A stretch of DNA of 64,000 bases from Pyropia yezoensis (Eukaryota; Rhodophyta; Bangiophyceae; Bangiales; Bangiaceae), in contig CM020619.1 in NCBI GenBank assembly GCA_009829735.1, forward strand, positions 26,003,554-26,067,553, read 5' to 3'. The notes beneath the pieces are model-generated. The model did no database searches and was not told the DNA's origin. It was given only the letters and a program-made list of their open reading frames with translations. Positions 32,040 through 43,815 of this stretch are shown piece after piece. How positions within the stretch are numbered: the first letter of the stretch is position 1; every line of letters begins with the position of its first letter. The position numbers and the translations under genes are program-made.

Positions 32040-33548
32040 ATGACCTTGCAATACTTAGTTGGTGCGTGATGGCCATCTTCACTCCTCTTCCTTTCTGCGC
32101 ACATGAACCCTTCGGTTGAGGTTGGGCTGCGGATCAGAGATTAATGACCCAGCTACAGCTGGGGAGCCCTCGGGCCGGCCCGCACCCCACATGTAGTCAT
32201 GACCGTCGCAGCCTGAATAGTCGGGCAAAGACTAGCTTCAATACGAGGGACTATAAGGGGGGAAACGTGATTCCGTAGCCACGGCGACGTCGAGACACAA
32301 AATGCTGCCGAGTAGTTGACGGGAGTGCTGTCCCGGCAGAAAGGTGACGGCCGATGTCACAGGAAAGGAAGATGGGGTTGACGAGTTCCATGCTGGCGCC
32401 GCCTGAGTGAAGTAGCTGTGACCGTGTGGTGACGGGTAGCGGGGCCGGGACGCCGAGGGAATCTTACGGGCATGCCTGTAGCGTCTGGAGGCGCTACCGC
32501 GGCAACGTAACAGTCCATGGTCGTCGCGACTGTCTCAGAGCTGTGCACCAGCCGCCTTGCAGACACCGTTTCCAACGTCGCCGCTTACAAGCTGATCCCG
32601 CAGAGGAAGCACGGAGCAACGTCGACGGCGACGCCATGGTTGGAAGAAAGGTGGAGCGCTCACCATGAGTGCCAACTCGCTGCCGTCGCTGCCAACAGTG
32701 CTATTTTCATGAATCCGCCAGAGCAGCCGCTCAAAAGTACGCAGGTCGGCCGCAAGACGCCCCACGTGGACGCGCATTGTGCCCAAAGGAGCCATGTGAA
32801 ACACCGAGTGCGGGCGACCGGGATCGATGATCGAGAAGATATGCAGTGAAGACCTTGACCTTACTGGCTGCTCACGGCGGCCACGCGATCACGAGTCGTG
32901 TGGGATGCGTGCAGTGGGTAGCGCACGCACTACCACCATCATGCGCGTCCCACAAGACCCCTCATGTGTGGACCTCCGCAAGCCGTGAACACCGGCGTTG
33001 CCGTCGATGTGGAGGTGGGTGACGCACCCTCCTGAGTCGTGCGGAAGATCCGTCGTAGCACAAGCACGCGGAGCTGGTGTGTCATGATGTGCAAGGTCGC
33101 GCCGTGTCTGTTCACGTGCCTGACAGCAAGCACAATTGCTCACGCATTTAACTTATATTGAGATTAATTTGTACTTCAGGGGCGGCTAGGCGCTGACATT
33201 GTCCAGAGAAGGTGACCATTAGTTTGACCAGGAAGCACGTGTCCGAGTCGTGCTCAGTCGTCTTTGTCGGCCGACGGGCCGCTCGCCTCAATGCTCCTTC
33301 TGTGCCCTCCCGCTTCCACACACGCGCAACACAACATTTCACGTTCTCACTTTTTACCCACCTCCACGTTTCTATGGATCGACCCCTTTTTGGTCACCCT
33401 ACTTCTAGCCGTGCGCGCGTCAAGCGGTTTCGTCGTATGTGGCGCGTATGGCAAGAGTTCGCGCAGCTCGTCAGTCGGGCACATGACCCTACTCGGCCGG
33501 CGACAGCTGAACTCACCAGGCCAGGCTGTTTGGACGTTGCACAGGTGG
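32040..33548. other. no gene recognised
   Basis: Mixed composition, short ORFs on both strands without domains. It ends at the left edge of element B. Confidence 0.4.
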
Positions 33549-34353
33549 TGTTACGTTATGGCCCTATCGGACCCCTCAATCACCACACACAGGAAACCAC
33601 AGACTGGCCAGGACGGAACAGGTAAGAGCCCAAGCGTGGTCCACTCACCCACCCCGTCAGAGGTGAAGGTAACAAGGACAAAAGCCCGAGGGAGCAAGAA
33701 CCCAAAGCACTGTTGATTTTACAAGATGGCCCCGGGGAGACCCCGGAGCTACCCTCAAGAACCTCCCCCCCCCTGGCCCCTCCAGGGGCCCTGAGCGAGG
33801 CCCCCAGAGGGTGCCCCCCAGCGGGCCAAGTGCCAGCAGGGCACCGGCCGCTCACCGGGCCAACACACAAAAAGCAAGCGAAATCCCCCCACACACAAAT
33901 GTCAATCCCCAGAAAAAACCCAGTGGGAAAAAGGGGAAAGACACGAAATCACGCAAGGAAAATAAATACGAAAATCAAGTACACCACAAAGGGGTCAGCA
34001 AGCCCACAACCCGGGCAAGTCCTCCAGTCGGGTGGGCCAATCAGGGCTCCGGGTGTGTCGCCACAACACCGGCCCACATGGCCAAGGATCCCCGGCCAGC
34101 ATAGGGTTCCACGTACCACTGCCGGCCGGGTCCCAAGTCACCTCACCGAGGGCCCGCCCGTCCCCAAAGGCCAGAACGCCACATGGCCCCCTCACAAAGG
34201 CCGAGCGTCCCGCCGGCCAGTTGGGTCCAATGCGTCAGCGGGCCGAGGGGAGGGACCAGTGGAGATACCACCGGCTACCCACGCGACCAGCAGAGGTCAG
34301 ATGGACGGTCCAGATTAGAGAGAGGCACAGTCTCGCGGTCCGCAAGGGCCACA
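33549..34353 (-). repeat. 3' LTR of element B (left copy)
   Basis: 33553-34350 matches 43018-43815 over 798 bases. The proposed full ends TGTTACG (33549) and CCACA (34353) give the TG..CA form. The inner boundary is less sure, because the right copy stops at the equivalent of 34350 and no clear polypurine tract adjoins it. Confidence 0.8.
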
Positions 34354-34880
34354 TGGAGTCCGACCGTGTCATCACGCGCAGAGGGAGGAGAGTAGAGGGG
34401 TGAGGGGGAGTGGAACTGTGCGGGGTGCAGGAGAGTAGTGAGAGGTGTAGGGGGGTGCGTGGGTGTGGTGTGTGCGCCGGCGTGGCCCCCGCCCGGTGTC
34501 TGCCTGCGTGTCCCCCCCCCGTCCCCTACTTTCTAGGAAGCAGCGCGTTAGGAAGGGGGGGGGGGGAGAGGGGGGGTGAGAGGCGGCACGCAGGGGGCCG
34601 CGCCAGCGAGAGGGGGGGACAAACCGGGCCAGAACCGAGGGTGGTCACTACTTAACCGGACCCCCTCTGGTCCAGCGTGGTCGTCTCTTCCCCTGGCCAC
34701 CTCACCTGTCTCCTCGTGTCCACGCTGGCCCCGGCGGATCCACCTTTCCCTCGGGGTCCTCCTCCTTCTCGTACCCCTTCTCCTCCACCCTGTCCACCTG
34801 ATCCACCACTTTCTCCTCCTCCCCTCCACCTCGCCGTGCTGATCCTTGTTGGCCCTGACGGGCCCGTGTAGCGGGACAAG
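34354..34880. other. spacer between LTR and antisense ORF in element B
   Basis: G-rich then C-rich, including G9-type runs near 34557. It probably contains the promoter and leader of the antisense ORF on the plus strand; no TATA box is visible. Confidence 0.4.
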
Positions 34881-36521
34881 ATGAACGTCGACTGGGGCAG
34901 CGGGACCAGTTCGACTCAAGGGCCCACCGGGGGCCACGACGACCATGCCGCGGGTCAAGAGGAAGAAGGCGCGGGCCAGTTGTACGTCGACGTGGTCGGT
35001 ATGGTCCCGGAGAACTTCACGCCCGGGGCCCGCGAAGCTTGGGATCGAGAGCAGGCCCGTGGCTGGGTCACGACGATTTCGGCACACGCTTCTTTCCGGG
35101 CCATTGACGGGCCCATGGTCGGGAACTCCTTTCGTAAGCAGATGGCCAAGTTGCCCGAGGCGCGGGTCCCGATGAGGGCCGACCGGGCCAACTCGATCAC
35201 GGTGGTCCGTCACTCCGGCGAGGTGGGCTACGTGACCCGGTACAAGGAGGTGCGGGACAAGATGGAACAGTTGGGGTCTCCTATGCCGATGGCACCCATG
35301 GCCCAATACGTTCTCGCGGCCCCCCCGTTCCTGGACCACGACTGCTTCCAGGCGGACCCCAAGGACCTGGTTACGAATCGTCACCACCGGGACACGATGG
35401 GCTTCCTCGTGGACTACCACCAGCAAGAGTTTCCTAGCTGTCCCGTTGGCGTCAGGGTCCTTCATTACGTGCGGGTCCCTCACTGGTTCAAGGGTGTCGA
35501 CATTCCGTTTGGGTCCGTGGTCGCGCTTCCCGTGGTCCATTGCTACTTCTGGGACATGCTAAGGGCCAACGATTTGTTCACGTGGAACGTCTTCAAGTCC
35601 GAATGGGCCGTGACGGCCGGGGTCTTCCTGCTCAACGAGGCCCTGTGCGGGGCCAGGGCTTGGCTCTTCTGCCGGACCTTGCGCACGTGGATCCGGCGCG
35701 TGACCCCGGAGTTCATCTGCCAGAACCGTGACGGGCCAGTTGCCGCGGCGGCGAGGGACCTGAAGGCTCTTCTCGACTTGCTGGACCAAGTAACCCCTGT
35801 CGCCGGTCTGGATTCCCGTCTTCTCCTTGAGCGTGGCCCTGATCGAACCCGTTCGACATGGATCCAGGTCTCTTTCGAGTCGGTGGACGGGGTCTGGTCA
35901 GCAGTTGTCCATGAGGACTTGACCCCGCTGGCCCTTCCGTATTCTTCCGATGTTCTTGAGAGCCGTGCGATGCTGGCCGGGGACTGTGACGCGGGACCAG
36001 CGGATCATCCTGGCTCCCTAGACCCGGGCGTCCGCCATCTCGGGGTCTCGTCGGGGTCAACCGGTGGTCGCCGGACTCCCGTGTCGGGTCCTACGGTTCT
36101 TGTAGCCAACCTCCTGGGCCACGGTGATGTCCCGGATTCGGACCTGGCGGAGCTAGAGTGGCAGCTCCCCCCCCTGTCCGCGCTGGCCCTCCGAAGCCTT
36201 ATCGGCGGATCCGTGGGGCAGTTGGAGTTGGCCCGGGTGGGCCCAGTGGTTGCCGCAAGCCTTCACACTCTGGTCAATGTTGGGTCACGTGTGGCCAAGT
36301 GGACCCGAGCTCAAGCGACCCTGGACACCCCGGACCACAAGGCCCTCCTGGATATCGTGGACCGTAACGGGCTACGTACGGACCTGGCCCATGTGCTGGG
36401 CGAGGCCACCAAGATGGCCCAGAACGAGTGGCGGGGCGAGGCTCCGGGGTCCCGTGTGCGTGGTCGGGACGATATGGACCCGGAAGAGGATCCGCGTGCG
36501 GAGACTCGTGGCCGTTACTAA
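34881..36521 (+). CDS. antisense ORF of element B (546 codons, unknown function)
   Basis: An uninterrupted plus-strand ORF sits between the B LTR and the end of minus-strand pol (36882). It therefore faces pol, exactly like the antisense ORF of element A. The start MNVDWGSGTSS follows a leader without long upstream ORFs in frame. Residues ~175-260 hold the block shared with A: QEFPSCP ... HYVRVPHWFKGVDIPFG, then FWDMLRANDLF and AVTAGVFLLNEALCGARAW. The order EFP, Y, P-x-W-[WF], V-[DE]-[VI]-P-[YF]-G is identical and ungapped over 29 residues. The C-terminus (GSRVRGRDDMDPEEDPRAET) is charged but lacks the Arg/Ser tail of A. There is no transmembrane segment or signal peptide. No known domain is recognised. 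Conservation of place, direction and sequence in two distinct element families argues for a translated protein. Confidence 0.75.
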   Translation: MNVDWGSGTSSTQGPTGGHDDHAAGQEEEGAGQLYVDVVGMVPENFTPGAREAWDREQARGWVTTISAHASFRAIDGPMVGNSFRKQMAKLPEARVPMRADRANSITVVRHSGEVGYVTRYKEVRDKMEQLGSPMPMAPMAQYVLAAPPFLDHDCFQADPKDLVTNRHHRDTMGFLVDYHQQEFPSCPVGVRVLHYVRVPHWFKGVDIPFGSVVALPVVHCYFWDMLRANDLFTWNVFKSEWAVTAGVFLLNEALCGARAWLFCRTLRTWIRRVTPEFICQNRDGPVAAAARDLKALLDLLDQVTPVAGLDSRLLLERGPDRTRSTWIQVSFESVDGVWSAVVHEDLTPLALPYSSDVLESRAMLAGDCDAGPADHPGSLDPGVRHLGVSSGSTGGRRTPVSGPTVLVANLLGHGDVPDSDLAELEWQLPPLSALALRSLIGGSVGQLELARVGPVVAASLHTLVNVGSRVAKWTRAQATLDTPDHKALLDIVDRNGLRTDLAHVLGEATKMAQNEWRGEAPGSRVRGRDDMDPEEDPRAETRGRY

Positions 36522-36881
36522 GCAATCTTTGTAGTCTGGTGGGTCGTCATCTTGGCTGTCCCTTTTCTTCTTTTTCTTCTTGAGTGTGCTTGGCCCTCTC
36601 TCCATGATATTGCAGTCCATAAAGGTCCGTCTTGCGTCTTATCTTCTTGTGACAGTGGGGCCTAAGTGGTCTTGGAGCATACCGGGTCTTTGGGGGCGAG
36701 AGAGGTTTGTGGGAGCCGGACTTGAAGGGGTTCCAAAAAATAGGGTTCAACATGGATAATCTTGAGGTACTCCCCTCTTTCTCTTTTCCCATCCTCCTGT
36801 CAAGTACAGACCCCCTCGATTCATATATAAGGGGTCCTGATATCCATAGGGATTACCTTAACGGGGGACAAAGGAGAGAGG
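36522..36881. other. convergent spacer between antisense ORF and pol in element B
   Basis: The antisense ORF and pol end toward each other here. The spacer is T-rich on the plus strand (TTTTCTTCTTTTTCTTCTTG near 36562) and holds TATATAAGG at about 36824. It probably contains the 3' ends of both transcripts. Confidence 0.4.
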
Positions 36882-39800
36882 TCAAGCTCTGGCCCATTGA
36901 TCTGCACCAGGTTCCAGGCACCAGGGCCACACGGAATAGATGGCCTCGAAGGGTTCCAGCAGGGCCAATGCCTGTTCCTCTTGCATAGGGGGCTCTGTCC
37001 CAACACGTAGGCAGTACTGGGTCACCTTGGCCCTGTCGAACTTGTGCCACGGTTCCCAAGTGTCCTCTTCAGATGTGTAGCCCCACCACCGGACCAGTAG
37101 CCAAAGGTTCCCATCCTGGTCCCGGTCGTGGCCCACAAAACGTTCCCACACGAACGAAAGACCAGTGTCATTGTGGTCCAAAGACACGACTGGCTCTTGC
37201 GGGCCATGTATCATAGTCGAGGAATCAAAATGGCCTGCAGGGGTCGGGGCGCGGGCCACGTGATCACTGCTAATACGGTCCGGGTAGCCTTTGGCCAGGA
37301 CAGTGAACGTGTGACTGTCCCTCTTGAGGATCCGGTAGGGGCCTTCGACTTTCTGGTCCAGTTTTTTGCGGTCCTTGGCATGAGTGTCCACGTAGACCCA
37401 ATCTCCGGCTCTTAGGGCCTGATTGACCGTATTGACCCGTCTATCATAACTCTTCTTGTACCTTCGCTGGGCCATCTCGGGGTTCTTGCGGACCGTGAAG
37501 TCCAAGTCACGTAAGTGGGCCCGTCCCTGTTCCCGGATCTCTCTCGCTGTCCCCTCGAACTTCTTAGGATATGGGGACTCGGGCAGCCGGTCTAGTGCAA
37601 ACGTGCGGACCCTCTCTGGGGTCACAAACTCAAACGGGGCCACACCTGTGCTCTGCTGGGGTCTCGTGTTGTACGCCACCGTCAAGACTGATACCAACTC
37701 GTCCCATCGGTCCTGGTGGTCCTCGATATAGGTCCGAAGCTGGGCCACAATGGTCTTGTTGTACCGTTCAACCGGGCCCTGCGTCTGGGGATGATAGGTG
37801 GTCGAGGTAATATGCCGGATCCCAAGCATCCCAACGACTCCACGGAAATGAACTGAGGTCAACTGGGGCCCGTTGTCGGTCAGTAAGGTATCAGGTGGCC
37901 CAAAAGATGCGACCCATGTATCCAGAAATGCCGAGACCACCGTCTCTGCGTCTTGGTTCGGGATCGGGACCACCCGGGTCAGCTTAGTGAACCCGTCAAC
38001 GATGACCAAAAGATATTCGTTCCCAATAGCTGTCTCAGGGAGGGGTCCAAGTAGGTCCAAACAGACGTCCGTAAAGGGATCAGTGGCCGGAAAAAGGCGC
38101 AACAGGTTGGTCCTACGCCGGCCCTGAACCTTGCCCTTGGCACATGAGGGACAGTTGGAAACGAAAGAGGCCACGTCGGCCACCATAGTGTCCCAATAAA
38201 AGCTCCGCCTCATGGACGTGTACATCTTGTTGACCCCTGGATGGCCCGCGTGTCCCGGCTCGTGTTCCAGCGTAAGCACTTCCTTCTGTAGGGCCTTGGG
38301 AACAATAATCTGGACTGCACGATCCAGAGGGGCCAGGCGGACCAGTAGACCGTCCGGCGTCTCTCCGAAGCGAGACTTGGGGTTCCGGTTCATCTCCGCT
38401 CGGATCTCCTTGCACCACGGGTCCATTGCTTGGCCCTGGATGATCCTCTGGACCGAAAGGGGCGGGTACCTCTTGCTAGTCTTAAATTTCGGTCGGGTCC
38501 AACCTGTCGCGAAGTTGGCCAGCGTGAGCAGGGACGGGATCTCATCCGGTATGGGCCTGTCGTCGGCTCCGGTCGTGGCCAAACGGGACATCACGTCTGC
38601 TGCGTGGCGGTGCTGGCCCGGCCTGGACTCCACGGTATAGTTGAACTCAGCGAGACGTAGGCTCCAACGGGCCAAGCGTCCATGGGCCCCGTCCATATGG
38701 AGCATCCATTTCAGAGCCGTGTGGTCCGTCCGGACAATGAATCGGGTCCCTTGAAGGTACGGTCTCAAAAGAAAAAGGGCCCATACAACGGCCAAGCATT
38801 CCCGTTCAGTGGTACTGTAGTTCTGTTCCGCACTGGTCAGTACTCTACTCCAGAATCCAACGGGCCTGTAGGCTCGGTCCTCCTGTTCCTGTAGCAAGAC
38901 GCATCCAATCTGGGCCGCGCTAGCATCGGTATCAACAATGTACTGGCCTGTGCGTCTCGGTAGGGCCAGGAGGGGGGTGTGGGTCAGTCGGTACTTGAGC
39001 TCCTCAAACGAGTCTATCTGGGCCGGAGTGAACGGGGGCAGAGGGTCAGGGACCTTACTACTCGTCATGGCCAGAAGAGGACGGGCCACCTTAGCGCAGT
39101 CCTTGACGAACCTGCGGTACACGTTGCACATGCCCAAGAAACTGCGCAGGTCCTTCTTGGTCCTTGGGGTCTTGGCTTGCCTCAGGCCCACAAGGTTCCT
39201 CTTGTTCACTCTCAGTTGGCCCTTGCCGACAATGTGGCCCAGATACTCGACCTCGTCGTGGAACAGAAAGCACTTGCTGGCCTTGAGGGACACGCCTGCC
39301 TTGGTCAGCAGCTGAAAGATCTCCTCTACATGGTCCAAGTGTTCCTCAGGGGTCTTAGAGAAAACAATGGTATCATCAAGGTACACGAGACAGGTCTTCC
39401 ACTTGACCCCGGATAGGATCATATCAATGGCCCTTTGGAACGTAGCGGGAGCATTCGTCAGGCCAAGAGGGAGTCGTACGTACTTGAAGGTCCCTTCGTG
39501 ACAGGTAAACGTGGTCTTATCGTGGTCCTCAAGGGCCACAGGGATCTGCCAGTAGCCCGCGTTAGCGTCCAGCATAGAAAAAACAGTGGCCTCACCCAGG
39601 AAGTCGATGCAATCGTCCATCCTGGGCAGTGGGTACGTGTCCTTTACCGTGATATCATTGAGCCGTCTGTAGTCCACGCAGAATCTTGGGGTCCTATCGG
39701 ACTTCGGGACCAGTACGACGGGGAAGGACCACTCCGCCTGTGAGGGCTCAATGACTCCAAGGGCCGATTGCTTGGCCACCTGTTCCTTGATCAAGTCCCG

Positions 39801-40163
39801 GTGATGCAGGCCAGTGCGGTACGGTTGGGACCTCATAGGCTTGGCTCCTTCGGTCAACGTAATACGGTGCGGCGTGATATCCATCTGACCCAACTGACCA
39901 TCCCAGAGTCCCTTGTATTGGTCCATCAGGTCCCGGACCGCTTTATGTAGGGCCGGGGGAATCAGCTCAAAGGCAACCCTAGGCATAGGGGTCTGGTCAG
40001 CAGCGACCGTACTGGTCCGGTCCGCGGGTCGGGAAGGGTTTCCAGGTGGACCCTCAGTATTCATCGATTCCGCTGGCTGCGCTGCACGCGACGTGGTCCC
40101 TTGGTCTTGACCCAGGGTGGCCACAGTGTTGGCCCCTTCACTGGTCAGAGACAAGTCCCCCAA
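36882..40163 (-). mobile_element. pol: pol (RT, RNase H, integrase, chromodomain) of element B
   Basis: About 1093 codons, open throughout. RT motifs are FCVDYRRLND and YLDDTIVFS; RNase H begins IVDTDASAAQIGCVL; integrase has its zinc-binding part (HEPGHAGHPGVNKMY ... CPSCAKG) and catalytic D residues (LDLLGPLP, LTDNGPQLTS). The chromodomain is near the end (FVWERFVGHDRDQDGNLWLL, then VRWWGYTSEEDTWEPW). Chromodomain plus GPY/F region place it among chromoviruses, distinct from A and C. It looks whole. Confidence 0.88.
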
Positions 40164-41094
40164 GGGAACCTCGTGCGCAGGGCCATCGTAAGGGATTGCT
40201 AGCCCAACTGACCAACATTTCGAAGAGGCCAGTCAATCTTCCTAAGTTCTTAGGAAGATTGACTGGCCTCTTGGAAATGTTGGTCAGGTAGAGTCGGAAG
40301 TCCCGTCGGCTCTTGATAGTGGCCAAGGCATTATGTAGCCGCAAGCCCTTCCTGGCCAACTTTTGGGGCCTCTCGTACTGAAGGCACCGTCCATTGGTCC
40401 CGCAGCGAACGTAGACCGCCTGGACCGATTGAGGGGCCAGCGTCACTCCCTTGGACAGATACAGAGCGCTCGGGTCAAAGCGGACCGGGTTTCCCTTAAC
40501 GGGTAGGGCCTCCTGGTCCTTGCCTGACCACGCACGCTTGGCGTACGACAGGGTCCCATTGTTCCAAAGGACCGACTCTGTCCCAGGATAGATGGCCTTG
40601 ACGTGGGCCTTCTGGTAGTCCATCCCCAGGATCAGCGGGACCGAGAGGGCCTTGACGACCAAAAACTCGAACGCCGTGGCCTTGTCATTCACGATAACGG
40701 TCAGCTCCACGATTCCACGGGCCTTGAGCAACTGGCCCGACGCATCACAAACGTGGGTACTCTTCGGGGCCCTGGACGACACCTCCCGCCATCCCTCCGG
40801 CAGGACGTCCTCGCGGACCACACTTGGCCCCGCCCCGGTGTCCAGGATCGCTGTCGTCTCTCTTGAGTCTTCCTGGTCCAACCGGATCCGAGTGTCCACG
40901 GCAAAGTTTCTCTTACGCAGGACGAGCAGTGTTCCCTTGAATCCATACGGTCTCCTCATGCCCAGGCGACGTTGGAGCCATGACTTGGCCCTTCGTGTCA
41001 GATGAGGGGAGCATGAAGAGGGTTCAATCGATTTCTTAGTAGGCAAAGTAGATACGGGTACAATAGGGCCCTGAAAGATCTTCGAGAAGCCCAA
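40138..41094 (-). mobile_element. protease region of element B
   Basis: Retropepsin-like ORF with AILDTGAGPSVV (active-site DTGA). Its frame differs from pol and the two overlap by 26 nt, an arrangement that Ty3/gypsy elements often pass by ribosomal frameshifting. A 39-bp-arm palindrome lies inside it at 40208-40287. Confidence 0.75.
40208..40287. repeat. near-perfect palindrome inside element B
   Basis: Two 39-bp arms (40208-40246 and 40249-40287) are reverse complements with one mismatch and a 2-base centre. It would form a very stable hairpin in DNA or RNA. It is read in frame by the protease ORF (minus strand LTNISKRPVNL ... NLGRLTGLFEML). Confidence 0.9.
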
Positions 41095-41162
41095 AGCAGA
41101 AGCAAACGAGCATGTACTGTCTGGCCGATGGCGGGGAGGGGACCGCTTGGATCCTCCCCCCC

Positions 41163-42887
41163 CTACTCTTTTCCCGAAGGGCCAGAGCTCCCGGGTCTAG
41201 TCGTATCATGGTAACTCTGGTCCGGTTCACCATCTGAGTTGTTGATCCCTTCACAAAATGCTTGGACCATAGCGACCCGGACCTGGCGATGGAACCGTCT
41301 GTCCGCGTTAGCATCGGTCTCCGTGGTCTGGCTGCGACCCCGAGTGGCCGAGAGGAACATGTCTCGGGCCTGGGTTACCGCCTGTCGCTGGGCCTCAGAA
41401 AAAGTCTTGCACTGATGGGCCATGTGGCCCGACTCCCAGCACAGGTAGCATCGATACGGTCGGCGACTGTCCATGGTCCGGATCCCAACGAGTCGAGGGG
41501 TCTCCGAATGGAATCCTTGAGTCTGGCCCGCCTTGGTCTTCTCGATTTCCTTGTCGAGGGGCCCCTTGAGGATCGTTGGTGGGGCCATAGGATTCACAGT
41601 CAGCAAGGCCGGGGGGTCCAGCACCTTCTTCGGGTTCAGATCAGTGGGCCGTCGAGCTGGTCCCGTCACGGGGGCCTTGCTAGAGGAACCCGCCGACTGG
41701 GCCATAATGACCACGTCCCGGGCCGCCTTGTATTTCCCGGCCGTGAACGTGACCAGCTGTTGATAGGTTCTCTTGGGCCCCTTGTAGACAAAGGCATCGG
41801 TTCGAAGGTATTCCGGGAGTCCTTGGATCAACTGTTGCTTCATGGTCCCTTCCGTGTGGATGTTCCCACACGTCTCAGTCAGGCCCCGGAGACGCAGAGC
41901 AAAGGCTTCAATGGTCTCATCGGGTTCTTTCGTGGCCCTGCCAAACTTATCCTGGGCCAGTGCAAGGGCATGGGGTTCCGCATAGGTCTCCCGGAACCAG
42001 TTGATGGCCTCAGGATAGCTCGTGATCGACGCCCCACCAAAGGCGCTCGTCGATGCAGGGAGGGCCCGTGTGTACCGAAGCTCAGCGTCGCCGGAAAGAA
42101 ACTGAGGGATCGCATATAGGGCCATACCTTCCGAGACCCCATTATCATTACAGGCCTTAACGAGCTTACGGAGCCAAGTGAACACCTTCAGGCCCTCTTT
42201 ACCCGAGAAGTGTGGATACCCAGCGAACGAGTGCTTCATATTCCGGGCCACGCGACCCATCTTCCGTGCTTCTCGGGTCCCATGAGTGGCCTTCTTGTTC
42301 CTCAAGCGATACGTCGGGTAATCCAGCACCAAGGAAAAGCGATCATCTGAACAGCTGAAAACATCTGGCCCACGCGTCGTGTCCCCGAACGCGGACAGGG
42401 CGTCCTCATCGAAAGCAGAGGAAAGAGTGGTCCCAGAGGAAATAGAGGACGTGGAGGACCCATGCGAACGGTGACGACGGGACCGACGACGACAAGAACT
42501 CGAACGGGTCGAACGGCGCGGATCACGTGACCCATCCTGGCCAGCAGGGCTCTGACTCAGGGCCTGGGACACGGTGGCCAAAATCTCATCTCGGAACGTC
42601 TCAAGGGTCGTTCGAATTTCTTCGGGTCCGGTTGAAGTGGTCACCGGTGGAGCTTGGGTCCCCATCGCGGGACCCGTAACCTGACGCGAATCCTGGCCCA
42701 TAGGGGCCCGAATCCCGCCCGGGGGCGCCGTACTTCGGCGAGGAATGCCACTAGTCCCGCCTCCGCCGCGGCCACCGGGAACAGAGGTCCCAGGACCACG
42801 ACCAGCGGGGGTCACCATTGACGTGTCCGAGGGCGCACCACGGCCACGCCCACCAGGGGTAGGGTCCGTCATGTTGGCCCGCGGCAA
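41163..42887 (-). mobile_element. gag: gag of element B
   Basis: An ORF of 574 codons, starting at MPRANMTDP or at the inner MTDPTPGG. It has a Gly/Pro/Thr-rich N-terminus, then a Ser/Arg-rich stretch. A capsid-like region follows (YRLRNKKATHGTREARKMGR, LKVFTWLRKLVKACNDNGVS), similar in layout to gag of A, and one zinc knuckle CYLCWESGHMAHQC. It looks whole. Confidence 0.85.
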
Positions 42888-42992
42888 TCGACCTAGCCCA
42901 ATCGATCTCCGTCACAAGAGGGCCCCAAACGGGTCAAACGCCACAGAAGATGAGGAAGGGCTGTCCCGATACGGGAGAAGTAGTAAAGCCCT

Positions 42993-43009
42993 CCCCTGCT
43001 GCTCCACCA
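42993..43009 (-). other. primer-binding site of element B
   Basis: On the minus strand it reads TGGTGGAGCAGCAGGGG, identical to the 17-base site of element A, a few bases inside the 5' LTR. Confidence 0.75.
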
Positions 43010-43013
43010 TAAA

Positions 43014-43815
43014 TCTAACGTTATGGCCCTATCGGACCCCTCAATCACCACACACAGGAAACCACAGACTGGCCAGGAAGGAACAGGTAAGAGCCCAAGC
43101 GTGGTCCACTCACCCACCCCGTCAGAGGTAAAGGTAACAGGGACAAAAGCCCGAGGGAGCAAGAACCCAAAGCACTGTTGATTTTACAAGATGGCCCCGG
43201 GGAGACCCCGGAGCTACCCTCAAGAACCTCCCCCCCCCTGGCCCCTCCAGGGGCCCTGAGCGAGGTCCCCAGAGGGTGCCCCCCAGCGGGCCAAGTGCCA
43301 GCAAGGCACCGGCCGCTCACCGGGCCAACACACAAAAAGCAAGCGAAATCCCCCCACACACAAATGTCAATCCCCAGAAAAAACCCAGTGGGAAAAAGGG
43401 GAAAGACACGAAATCACGCAAGGAAAACAAATACGAAAATCAAGTACACCACAAAGGGGTCAGCAAGCCCACAACCCGGGCAAGTCCTCCAGTCGGGTGG
43501 GCCAATCAGGGCTCCGGGTGTGTCGCCACAACACCGGCCCACATGGCCAAGGATCCCCGGCCAGCATAGGGTTCCACGTACCACTGCTGGCCGGGTCCCA
43601 AGTCACCTCACCGAGGGCCCGCCCGTCCCCAAAGGCCAGAACGCCACATGGCCCCCTCACAAAGGCCGAGCGTCCCGCCGGCCAGTTGGGTCCAATGCGT
43701 CAGCGGGCCGAGGGGAGGGACCAGTGGAGATACCACCGGCTACCCACGCGACCAGCAGAGGTCAGATGGACGGTCCAGATTAGAGAGAGGCACAGTCTCG
43801 CGGTCCGCAAGGGCC
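43014..43815 (-). repeat. 5' LTR of element B (right copy)
   Basis: Matches the left copy from 43018 to 43815. The outer edge runs straight into element C integrase sequence, so the last few bases of the LTR may be missing. Confidence 0.8.

Larger units (their letters stand above)
33549..43815 (-). mobile_element. Ty3/gypsy chromovirus B with antisense ORF
   Basis: The minus-strand order is LTR, primer-binding site (42993-43009), gag, protease, RT-RNase H-integrase-chromodomain, a long ORF on the opposite strand, and LTR. The two LTR copies share 798 bp without indels and differ at about seven positions (near 1%), so the insertion is young. The left end begins TGTTACG. The right copy stops at 43815, where element C pol sequence starts directly, and no 5-bp duplication is visible there. 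Gag, protease and pol are each open over their full length. The element looks nearly whole, with at most one or two breaks besides the unusual right junction. Confidence 0.88.

Noticed and set aside
33713-34318. 201-codon ORF repeated at 43178-43783
   Set aside because: It lies wholly inside the two LTR copies of element B and is duplicated with them; no domain.
34548-35540. 330-codon minus-strand ORF in element B
   Set aside because: It is the shadow of the plus-strand antisense ORF at 34881-36521, which has the conserved block shared with element A.
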